The notes under the pieces were generated by a model. That model was not told the DNA's origin. It was given only the letters and a program-made list of their open reading frames with translations, and searched no databases. From Porphyromonadaceae bacterium UBA4702 (GTDB lineage: Bacteria; Bacteroidota; Bacteroidia; Bacteroidales; Muribaculaceae): a stretch of 5,857 nucleotides of DNA. The number at the start of each line of letters is the position of its first letter. Position 1 is the stretch's first letter. The DNA is taken from positions 199-6,055 of the forward strand of contig DHKE01000028.1 in assembly GCA_002404675.1 (NCBI GenBank), in the 5' to 3' direction. A program made the translations under genes and the position numbers. This document shows positions 1 through 5,857 of this stretch, piece by piece.

Positions 1-7
1 TGCAGTA

Positions 8-71
8 AATCAAATAATTGCGTTTACCACCCAGCGGACACGGCACGCCGTGTCCCTACCTTGGCTGCGCA
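8..71 (+). repeat. Palindrome-containing dispersed repeat, copy 1
   Basis: The unit starts with the AT-rich block AATCAAATAATTGC (8-21), then a variable stretch of 14 bases, then a 20-base inverted repeat at 36-55 with arms GGACACGGC and GCCGTGTCC around AC, then CTACC and GGCTGCGCA (63-71). A second copy in the same orientation begins 117 bp further on. By hand count about 54 of 64 aligned positions agree. Differences cluster in the middle spacer, while the AT block, palindrome core and GGCTGCGCA tail are exact. Such AT-block plus GC-rich palindrome units resemble REP elements, some of which are moved by RAYT (TnpA-REP) transposases. That assignment is an inference. Confidence 0.8.
36..55. 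repeat. Perfect 9-bp inverted repeat with 2-base centre
   Basis: The arms GGACACGGC (36-44) and GCCGTGTCC (47-55) flank AC. The pairing is perfect and stops exactly at these ends, since C35 and C56 do not pair. In RNA it would form a stable GC-rich hairpin, realistically 8 bp with a 4-base loop. No T-run follows on either strand, so it is not a standard intrinsic terminator. Confidence 0.85.
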
Positions 72-124
72 TAAAAAGGAGAAAACGCCTATTTTGACAC
101 ACCCTCCGCAACCAAGTCATTGCT

Positions 125-187
125 AATCAAATAATTGCACTTATCATCCTTCGGACACGGCACGCCGTGTCTCTATCAGGCTGCGCA
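125..187 (+). repeat. Palindrome-containing dispersed repeat, copy 2
   Basis: This is the second direct copy, with the same 14-base AT block (125-138), the 19-base core GGACACGGCACGCCGTGTC (153-171) and the GGCTGCGCA tail (179-187). It is one base shorter than copy 1 just before the tail. The last arm base is T172 instead of C, which keeps a G-U pair in a plus-strand RNA but gives an A-C mismatch in the minus-strand transcript. It ends 10 bp from the nuclease stop codon, so the operon transcript would probably include it in its 3' untranslated region. Confidence 0.8.
153..172. repeat. Near-perfect inverted repeat, 8 bp plus G-T end pair
   Basis: The arms GGACACGGC (153-161) and GCCGTGTCT (164-172) flank AC. 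Only the outermost pair differs from the palindrome of copy 1. Read from the nuclease gene (minus strand), this would be the first hairpin met after the stop codon, 26 bases downstream. It may protect the mRNA 3' end, but the flanking sequence lacks a U-tract. Confidence 0.8.
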
Positions 188-197
188 ATGGTGGGGG

Positions 198-3100
198 TCA
201 GCGGCGGCAGATAGCGCGAAACTTACAGTATTTGCATTGCGCCGTGTCCGTTGTCTGGGCCAGCGGCTTCGACGGGTCGAACAGCTCCTTCAGTCGCGAC
301 TTCAGCACCGCCTCGAAATCATCGAGCAAATCACAGTTTCCTGTTTCGTTCTTATACTTGAAGTGATCTACTGTCACCTCCTTCTTGCCACGTGCCGCAC
401 CGAATTTGGGGCTGTTCATCTGACGACCCAATACATTATATATCAGTGGTTTGAACGCTGTAATATGTTCCATTTTCTTGCACTTGTGCGCCAACAGGCA
501 GTAGAGCATCAGCTGGAAGAAATACTTGGTTTTGTCGTCGCAGTTGAATATTTCATCTACAGCAGCAGCATCCAGATTCACCGAGCCGGTCTTGTAGTCT
601 ACGATGCGGTATACGTTCTGTCCCTCCACCGTGACGCAGTCGATGCGGTCAATGATGAAGTTGAAATTGACGGTCAGCTTGTCATCGACCTTGAACGACA
701 GATAATTCTTCTCCTCGCAGCCGAGTATGCGCAGCTTGTCGAGCTTGCTGTCCATCTCCACTATGTCGCGGACTATGGGGGTGATTATGGAGTGCTGTAT
801 CGCCGGTTCGCCAGTAAGAGGCTCATCCAGATGATCCTTCCTGTTGAGGTATTTTTCGTTAATTGACCGGCGCACTTGGTCGGAAATCGCGGCACTTTCA
901 CCGTTCAATAATTTTTCAAAAAACTCCGCAGACAATTCCTTTCCGCAGCCAAGCCATCGGTTGCGGTCTTCCTTGTCGAGATAAAGGCACATCATCGCGT
1001 CATGGACGACGTTGCCGAAGTCGATTGCGGAGAGAAATTCCGTCGGCGGCTCCTCAATTTTAACACCTGGCAGATAGGTGAAATAGAATTGGAGGGGGCA
1101 GCCGAAGTATTTCTGCAGCGACGAGGCGGAAAATGTGCGCGACTTCTTGGTTCGGTCGATTGGGTAGCCGAAGTCGTTGATAGGCTCGGTAAATTCGCGC
1201 AATATGCCCATGATGCGCTCGTCCTTCTCAATCACGATTTCCTGCGGGCGTGCTGGTTGGGCAAGGTTGAAATGCGACTGGACGATATTGATGCCCTCCT
1301 TGGCGTACAAGTGCTTGAGCTGGAGGATGAAGCGCGAGGGGTCGCCCGCGCTCGAGCCCACCGTCCGCGCATCGTACAGCAAGGTGACAGACCGGGCGCG
1401 GCTTATCAGGCGGTAGAAATAGTAGGCGAAAATTGATTCCTGCGACTGCGGCGTTGGCAACCCGAAGGCCGTCCGCAGCGATGCGGGGATGAATGTGCGC
1501 GAGCGCATACGGCGCGGGAAGATGCGCTCGTTCATCGAGGGTATGATGATATGGTCAAAGTCGATGGAGCGCGTTTCGAGCAGTCCCATGATCTGCAGAC
1601 CGCGCAGCGGTTCGCCCTCAAACAGCACTTTCTCGCCGGCGATAAGGCGGTCGGCAAGCGCGAAGACGCTCTTCATCTGCGGATTGACGCCGCGCTGGCG
1701 GCACGCATAGCGCAGCCGCTCCAGCGCCCGGCGGTAACAGTCTATGTGTACTGCCGTGAGATTGTCGAGGCTCAAGGACTTCCCGTGCGCAGTGCCGTCG
1801 CCGGCGGCTGAAGTGACGCTGGCAGCCGCCACGTCGGCAAGCAGCGAGTCGATATAATCTATCACCTCGTCACAGGTGGAGTTGTGGTCCAGACGGCGGA
1901 ATATTTTGGCGGACACTTCATTGCTGTTCAGCAATGAAGCATACACAAACCGCCGGCGGTCTTTCTGTACATGTCCCTTGATGCGCATCAGCTTCTCCTG
2001 CCCCAGGAGCAGATGTGTGAACGGGTGGGCAAGGAGCGCGTCAACATCCTGGTGGAAGAACTGCTCCCCTATCGCGCTGGTCTGCGCCCGCGACTGCAGG
2101 TGGCGCAGCAGCGACACAAATGACACGACCGGCGTATGCCGCAGCGGCAGGCCCATGGTGAGGTTGACGGAGCGGATCTCTTCCGGCAGCGAGTATACCA
2201 TGGGCATCAGCTGGTTCTCATCGGGGAGGACGACGGCGACACGCGCATCGTCAAACTGGCTGTCCGACAACTTCTTGTGCAACTTGCCTATTTCCGCGCC
2301 GGCGACCTTGGCCTGTATGGCATTTGAGGGGGTTGATATGACTGTCACCTCCTCGGGGATGCCAGATGTCTCGCAGTCGTCGAGCGACAGCCATTCGGGC
2401 TTCGGGAAATGCTTGATGCCACGGCGCACGAACCGCGACGCGCTGTTGAAATCGTCGCGCATGACAATGCCAGTCAAATCCCACACGAAATCGGCATACG
2501 GCTCTTCGCGCCCGTCGATGACGGTCGTCATCTTCTTCAGCAGCGAAAACAGCTTCCACTCCACCGCCGACAACACGTTGAAGCCGACGAAAACCATTTT
2601 CAGCGGCGACAATGCGTCGCGCCCCCTCTCCTCAACATTGCGCAGGGCAAGGCGTGCCGCGCTGCCGGGGTATGACAACCCCTCGGCCGCAAGCCGCTCG
2701 TTGAATTTGCGGTACAGCGGTGCAAGCGTCTGCCACAGGTACAGGAATTTCCCCTTCACGCCATTCTCACCGCCTTTCGCGCTGTTGAAGTTTCTCCAGA
2801 ACTGCCCGGCCTTTTCCGCCGACGCCTCGATGCCGAAATACTGCTCCATGACCTCACGCTGCTCCTCGGTGAGGAAGTCTGTGCTTATCTCGTTGAGGTC
2901 GGCAAGGTTCTTGAACAGCTCGTCGGGGTCGGCGAGGTGCGTGTCCACGTCGTTGAAGTCGGACAGGACGGTTTCGCCCCACGGGCGGAAATCATCGAAA
3001 TTCAGCTTCTCGCGAGCCTCGCCGCCTAGTATTTCGGCATAGCAGTTGAACAGCAGGAAGAGCAGGTCAATGCGGTTGTTGGCGATGCGTCCGGAGAGGG

Positions 3101-3284
3101 AATCCATGACATCGGTGATGGTGACTGTCTGCGGCGCGAGCATCGGCTTGGCGGCGGCTGACGAGCCAAGGTATTTACAGAAGAATGAGCCGCTTCGCCG
3201 TCCGGGGAACACGAAGCAGAATTGCGAAAGGTCGGAATAACGCGAGCCGTACGCGCTGGATATTGTCTCAAGAAATGTTTTCAT
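198..3284 (-). CDS. AddB-like PD-(D/E)XK nuclease with Fe-S cluster signature
   Basis: This 1028-residue protein resembles the AddB subunit of AddAB/RecBCD-type complexes, which process DNA double-strand ends for recombination. Numbered from the ATG at 3284: FVFPGRRSG (24-32) sits where AddB-type proteins carry Walker A but lacks GK[ST]; VAVVLPDENQL is a further helicase-like block; GLLETRSIDFDHII, from about 567, resembles a helicase motor motif. The C-terminal nuclease has His761 (GNVVHD), Asp879 (IDRID), Asp896 and Lys898 (VDYKTG), and a following QLMLY. Cys729 (FGCPLQFYF) plus Cys1017, Cys1020 and Cys1026 (CX2CX5C at the C-terminus) match the AddB-type 4Fe-4S staple. ATP-driven translocation would have to come from an AddA/UvrD-type partner, which is not in the window. 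The ATG at 3284 (MKTFLETI) was chosen because family members start just before the FVFP block; an ATG two codons upstream (3290) is equally possible. The frame runs open to 3404, but that start would overlap the upstream gene. The TGA at 198-200 lies 10 bp from a repeat. Confidence 0.92.
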   Translation of the reverse strand: MKTFLETISSAYGSRYSDLSQFCFVFPGRRSGSFFCKYLGSSAAAKPMLAPQTVTITDVMDSLSGRIANNRIDLLFLLFNCYAEILGGEAREKLNFDDFRPWGETVLSDFNDVDTHLADPDELFKNLADLNEISTDFLTEEQREVMEQYFGIEASAEKAGQFWRNFNSAKGGENGVKGKFLYLWQTLAPLYRKFNERLAAEGLSYPGSAARLALRNVEERGRDALSPLKMVFVGFNVLSAVEWKLFSLLKKMTTVIDGREEPYADFVWDLTGIVMRDDFNSASRFVRRGIKHFPKPEWLSLDDCETSGIPEEVTVISTPSNAIQAKVAGAEIGKLHKKLSDSQFDDARVAVVLPDENQLMPMVYSLPEEIRSVNLTMGLPLRHTPVVSFVSLLRHLQSRAQTSAIGEQFFHQDVDALLAHPFTHLLLGQEKLMRIKGHVQKDRRRFVYASLLNSNEVSAKIFRRLDHNSTCDEVIDYIDSLLADVAAASVTSAAGDGTAHGKSLSLDNLTAVHIDCYRRALERLRYACRQRGVNPQMKSVFALADRLIAGEKVLFEGEPLRGLQIMGLLETRSIDFDHIIIPSMNERIFPRRMRSRTFIPASLRTAFGLPTPQSQESIFAYYFYRLISRARSVTLLYDARTVGSSAGDPSRFILQLKHLYAKEGINIVQSHFNLAQPARPQEIVIEKDERIMGILREFTEPINDFGYPIDRTKKSRTFSASSLQKYFGCPLQFYFTYLPGVKIEEPPTEFLSAIDFGNVVHDAMMCLYLDKEDRNRWLGCGKELSAEFFEKLLNGESAAISDQVRRSINEKYLNRKDHLDEPLTGEPAIQHSIITPIVRDIVEMDSKLDKLRILGCEEKNYLSFKVDDKLTVNFNFIIDRIDCVTVEGQNVYRIVDYKTGSVNLDAAAVDEIFNCDDKTKYFFQLMLYCLLAHKCKKMEHITAFKPLIYNVLGRQMNSPKFGAARGKKEVTVDHFKYKNETGNCDLLDDFEAVLKSRLKELFDPSKPLAQTTDTAQCKYCKFRAICRR

Positions 3285-3333
3285 GTGCATTGTAAGTTGT
3301 TCATTTATATCGTTTTGATTACTTGCTCTGTAT

Positions 3334-3362
3334 CGCCAGGGCGGCAGATGCGAGCCTTGGCG
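3334..3362 (-). promoter_or_regulatory. Imperfect hairpin in the spacer before the AddB-like gene
   Basis: On the minus strand CGCCAAGG (3362-3355) can pair with CCCTGGCG (3341-3334), leaving one A-C mismatch and a 13-base loop. It lies between the LytM-domain stop codon and the nuclease start in a spacer of about 85 bp. No U-tract follows, so termination is unlikely; an mRNA processing or stability element is possible, and so is chance. The AT-rich leader that follows (AATGAACAACTTACA, ending at 3291) has no Shine-Dalgarno match, and no TAnnTTTG-type Bacteroidota -7 box was found in the spacer. Confidence 0.25.
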
Positions 3363-3369
3363 TATGGGG

Positions 3370-4242
3370 TCATTTGGCAGGGGTGTGCGAAGCCTTGTCG
3401 TCAACCTTTGCCGCCGGCTTGCGCTCGTTTTTCAGTATGGCAAACGGCACGAGGCGCGTTCCGTTGCGCCACAGTTCGAGGGTGACGTATGAAGCGTCGC
3501 GGCCGCGGCCGGACATTGTCGGCGCTATCACCTGCCCTGCCACTACCGTCTCCCCCTCCTGCACCAGCGGGAAACCGATGCGAGACCAGCGGCTCAGGAA
3601 GCCGTTACCGTGTTGTATCACCATGCAGTAGCCAGTCGAGGGGAGGAAATGGATGTCTGCCACAGTGCCGTCCATGACAGTGCGTATCAGTTCGCCGGAG
3701 GGGATTATGATGCGCGAAGTATATGAGTTTTCGCAACCGTGGGAGAATGTGTACCCCGGGGCAGGCTCCTCGAAAATCATGCCGTCGGCGGCAAGGGGCG
3801 CAAGTATCGAGAGGTTATACCGCTCGCGCTCGTCCATCTTGCTGCGGAACTCTTTTTCGCGGCGCGAGGTAGGCATCAGCGAGTCCTTGGAAGCGGTAAT
3901 GGTCTTTTCCGCCCACTTCACGGAGTCGCCGGTGGCGCGGTCAGGGTCGAGGACTGTAAGCAGGTTGTCTATATACGCCTGGTTGACATCGTATTTGCGT
4001 TGCAGCGAATCGACCTTGATGAGGTCTTGTATCGTGGCGGCACGCTCCTTGGGTGGCAGGTAGCCAGGCAGCGTGGTTTTCAGCGGCGTATACATTATTA
4101 TTACTACCGCGAGAGCAACGACAGCCGCCAGTACGGCAAGGCACACAGGAATGGCTATCCACCAGCGCAGCCGCACGCTGACGATGCGCTGCAAGTGCGC
4201 CTCGTCCTCGATGTTGAACCGGATTGTCCTCTTGGCCTTCAT
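3370..4242 (-). CDS. Membrane-anchored LytM/M23-fold protein, probably catalytically inactive
   Basis: A 290-residue protein with a basic cytoplasmic N-terminus (residues 1-27), one membrane segment at about 28-51, then PLKTTLPGYLPP and a charged, probably helical periplasmic stretch (about 65-145). A LytM (peptidase M23) fold follows at about 165-272. The fold is recognisable from PSGELIRTVMDGTVADI, GYCMVIQHGNGFLSRW, VQEGETVVAGQVIA and LELWRNGTRLVPF. M23 enzymes cut peptidoglycan cross-bridges using zinc held by HxxxD and HxH. Aligned by eye, HxxxD is replaced by Ser173 and Arg177, and HxH by Tyr252 and Thr254, so a scaffold or amidase-activator role like that of EnvC is inferred instead. 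His211 of the HGNG loop remains but is not a usual metal ligand. The tail is Lys/Ala-rich. The ATG start follows the upstream stop by 26 bp with no clear Shine-Dalgarno sequence, which is common in Bacteroidota. Automated pipelines would probably call it an M23 peptidase; the fold is more certain than any activity. Confidence 0.9.
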   Translation of the reverse strand: MKAKRTIRFNIEDEAHLQRIVSVRLRWWIAIPVCLAVLAAVVALAVVIIMYTPLKTTLPGYLPPKERAATIQDLIKVDSLQRKYDVNQAYIDNLLTVLDPDRATGDSVKWAEKTITASKDSLMPTSRREKEFRSKMDERERYNLSILAPLAADGMIFEEPAPGYTFSHGCENSYTSRIIIPSGELIRTVMDGTVADIHFLPSTGYCMVIQHGNGFLSRWSRIGFPLVQEGETVVAGQVIAPTMSGRGRDASYVTLELWRNGTRLVPFAILKNERKPAAKVDDKASHTPAK

Positions 4243-4268
4243 ACGTGTGTACAGACTGGTGTAAAACG

Positions 4269-5857
4269 CTATCCCTCTTCCTTTTCCATTAGTTCGAGCA
4301 GCCGCATCTCAGCCTCGTCTATCTCGTCGATGAGCGACTGCACGCGGTCTGCGGCCTCGGCAAGCGCGGTATGCTCCATTGCGCCTGACGACATCTCGGC
4401 TTCGAGCTGCGACTTTTCGGCTTCCAGTTCCGGCAGACGCTTTTCGAGTTCCTCGCGCTCACGCCGCTCCTTGAATGTCAGCTTCGGCTTCGACTGCGGG
4501 CGCGGCTTGGCAGTCGTAGCAGATGCCTTGGGCGCGGATTCGCTTTTCGCACGCTTCTGCTCCGCCTCCTCTGCCAACACGCAATGACGGTAGGTGCTGT
4601 AATCGCCAGGGAAGTCGCGGACGATGCCGTCGCCCTTGAACACGAACAAGTGGTCCACGATGCGGTCGAGGAAGAAACGGTCGTGGCTCACCACTATCAC
4701 ACAGCCGTGGAAATTGACGAGGTAATCCTCCAACACGCTGAGCGTCACGACGTCGAGGTCGTTGGTCGGCTCGTCAAGTATCAGGAAATTGGGGCTGCGC
4801 ATCAGCACTGTCGCCAGATAGAGGCGGCGGCGTTCACCGCCGCTCAGCTTGTATATGTATTTCTGCTGCGTCTCGGGGGTGAATAGGAAATGCGAGAGGA
4901 ACTGCGAGGCGGAAAGGCGCGTCTTGTCGTCGATGCGCACATCCTCGGCTATTTCGCGAACAGCGTCGATGACCTTCTTCTTCTCGTCAAATCCGGTCAT
5001 CCCCTCCTGCGAATAATAGCCCCAGCGCACGGTCTCGCCGATGTCGAACCTGCCGCTGTCAGGCTTGAGTTCGCCCAGCAGCAGCTTGATGAACGTGCTC
5101 TTGCCAACGCCGTTTGCGCCTACGATGCCCACCTTCTCATAACGGGCAAACGTATAGTTCCAGCGGTCAAGTATCACCTTGTCGCCGAAGGACTTGCACA
5201 CGTCGTGCGCCTCGAAAATCTTGTTGCCGATATAGGTGGACTTCACATCGAGGCGCACATTCCGCTCCGCGAGGTTGACGGCGGCTTTCTGCTCGAGCTG
5301 GTGGAAATTGTCTATGCGGTATTTCGCTTTTGAGCCGCGTGCCTGCGGCTGGCGGCGCATCCATTCCAGCTCCGTGCGCAGCAGGTTCTTTACCTTGGCC
5401 AGTTCGCTGGTCATAGCCTCGTGCCGCTCCGCCCGCTTCTCGAGGTAATAGTCGAAATTGCCGTTGTAGGCGAAAATCTCCTGACGGTCTATCTCGATGA
5501 TTTTGTTGCACACCTTGTCGAGGAAATAGCGGTCGTGCGTGACCATGAGGAGCGTGACGCGCTGCCGCGAAAGATAGTTCTCGAGCCACTCTATCATCTC
5601 GATGTCGAGGTGGTTGGTAGGCTCGTCGAGCATCAGCATGTCCGGCTCGTCGAGTATCAGCCGTGCAAGCGCCATCCGCTTCACCTGGCCGCCGGAGAGC
5701 GTGCCGGCAGGGCGGTCAACGTCGTGCATGCCGAAGAGGCCGAGCAAGCTGCGTGTGCGGTCCTCCAAGTCCCACGCATCGTCGCGGCGGTGCGCCGGCA
5801 GGGCGTTGGCAAGGACACTCTTCTCGGGGTCGTACTCCGGGTACTGCTCCAGATAGC
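4269..5857 (-). CDS. uup: Uup-like ABC-F family ATPase, 5'-truncated by the window edge
   Basis: This is a soluble tandem-ATPase protein with no membrane segments. ABC-F proteins act on ribosomes, and Uup members are also linked to branched DNA and transposon-excision phenotypes. The frame stays open to the window edge, so 528 residues are visible (residue 1 is the Tyr at 5855-5853) and roughly 70, including the first Walker A, are missing. Visible order: YLEQ at 1-4; first-domain signature LSGGQ about 53-57; Walker B MLMLDEP about 73-79; H-switch THDR; an inter-domain linker with ELEWMRRQPQAR; second Walker A GANGVGKST about 246-254; signature LSGGE about 337-341; Walker B ILDEPTNDLD about 359-368; SHDR. 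Both catalytic Glu are intact. A basic Ala/Pro/Lys tether leads into a charged coiled coil (about 464-528), as in the Uup C-terminal domain. This tail, with EIDR and PGDY, favours Uup over EttA. The TTG at 5768 is an internal Leu codon. The gene ends 26 bp before the next start. Confidence 0.95.
   Translation of the reverse strand, partial: YLEQYPEYDPEKSVLANALPAHRRDDAWDLEDRTRSLLGLFGMHDVDRPAGTLSGGQVKRMALARLILDEPDMLMLDEPTNHLDIEMIEWLENYLSRQRVTLLMVTHDRYFLDKVCNKIIEIDRQEIFAYNGNFDYYLEKRAERHEAMTSELAKVKNLLRTELEWMRRQPQARGSKAKYRIDNFHQLEQKAAVNLAERNVRLDVKSTYIGNKIFEAHDVCKSFGDKVILDRWNYTFARYEKVGIVGANGVGKSTFIKLLLGELKPDSGRFDIGETVRWGYYSQEGMTGFDEKKKVIDAVREIAEDVRIDDKTRLSASQFLSHFLFTPETQQKYIYKLSGGERRRLYLATVLMRSPNFLILDEPTNDLDVVTLSVLEDYLVNFHGCVIVVSHDRFFLDRIVDHLFVFKGDGIVRDFPGDYSTYRHCVLAEEAEQKRAKSESAPKASATTAKPRPQSKPKLTFKERREREELEKRLPELEAEKSQLEAEMSSGAMEHTALAEAADRVQSLIDEIDEAEMRLLELMEKEEG

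Larger units (their letters stand above)
1..197. other. Non-coding 3' flank carrying two palindromic repeats
   Basis: No credible reading frame was found on either strand between the window edge and the nuclease stop codon. The stretch is occupied by two direct copies of a palindrome-containing repeat (8-71 and 125-187) separated by an unremarkable, purine-rich then pyrimidine-rich spacer at 72-124. No tRNA-like cloverleaf, promoter or T-tract terminator was recognised. Confidence 0.7.

Noticed and set aside
36..55. Rho-independent terminator
   Set aside because: The hairpin is strong, but neither strand has a T-run directly after it.
8..187. CRISPR array or attachment site
   Set aside because: There are only two units, with a period of 117 bp, imperfect identity within the unit, and no spacer-sized regular interval, cas gene or integrase.
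135..866. Plus-strand open frame (243 residues) starting inside repeat copy 2
   Set aside because: It covers the antisense of the nuclease C-terminus, where the opposite strand carries the VDYKTG and CX2CX5C motifs. No protein family was recognised.
1876..3042. Long plus-strand open frame (388 residues) opposite the AddB-like gene
   Set aside because: Its translation is Ser/Arg-rich with no recognisable domain and lies wholly antisense to a gene with clear motifs. Long antisense frames are expected in GC-rich coding DNA.
4243..4268. Promoter in front of the LytM-domain gene
   Set aside because: Only 26 bp lie between the genes, and neither a TAnnTTTG-type -7 element nor a TTTG-type -33 element was found there. 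Any promoter would have to lie inside the ABC-F coding sequence.
3739..4587. Plus-strand open frame (282 residues) spanning the LytM/ABC-F junction
   Set aside because: It is antisense to two well-supported genes and crosses their intergenic spacer. It contains long Ser-rich low-complexity runs and no domain.
5766..5768. TTG as the start codon of the ABC-F gene
   Set aside because: The frame continues upstream to the window edge and encodes conserved ABC-F sequence (YLEQYPEYDPEKSV), so this is an internal Leu codon.

Overview
The window reads as chromosomal DNA from a fairly GC-rich member of the Bacteroidota, most likely Bacteroidales. This is inferred from three things: the protein flavours (a Uup-like ABC-F ATPase, a short single-pass LytM-domain protein with an LPGYL motif after the membrane segment, and an AddB-like PD-(D/E)XK nuclease), start codons without a purine-rich Shine-Dalgarno sequence, and the lack of sigma70-type promoters. 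No species can be named from sequence reading alone.

All three genes lie on the minus strand, so transcription runs from high to low coordinates. In that order: (1) 5857-4269, the 3' part of a Uup-like ABC-F ATPase whose start lies beyond the window; (2) 4242-3370, a membrane-anchored LytM/M23-fold protein that has lost all of the expected zinc-binding positions; (3) 3284-198, a large AddB-like nuclease with a 4-cysteine Fe-S signature and a complete-looking nuclease motif. The spacers are 26 bp and about 85 bp, and no convincing promoter or terminator was seen in either, so a single operon is plausible. The second spacer can form an imperfect hairpin.

Positions 1-197, downstream of the last stop codon, hold no gene. 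They contain two direct copies of a roughly 64-bp repeat, 117 bp apart, each built around a 19-base near-palindromic core (GGACACGGC-AC-GCCGTGTC) and an AT-rich block. These look like REP-type palindromic repeats rather than a terminator or CRISPR.

Nothing here is clearly a new system. The points most worth a second look are the catalytically dead LytM protein between two nucleic-acid-handling proteins, the paired palindromic repeat next to the operon's 3' end, and an AddB-like protein with no AddA partner visible in the flanks.
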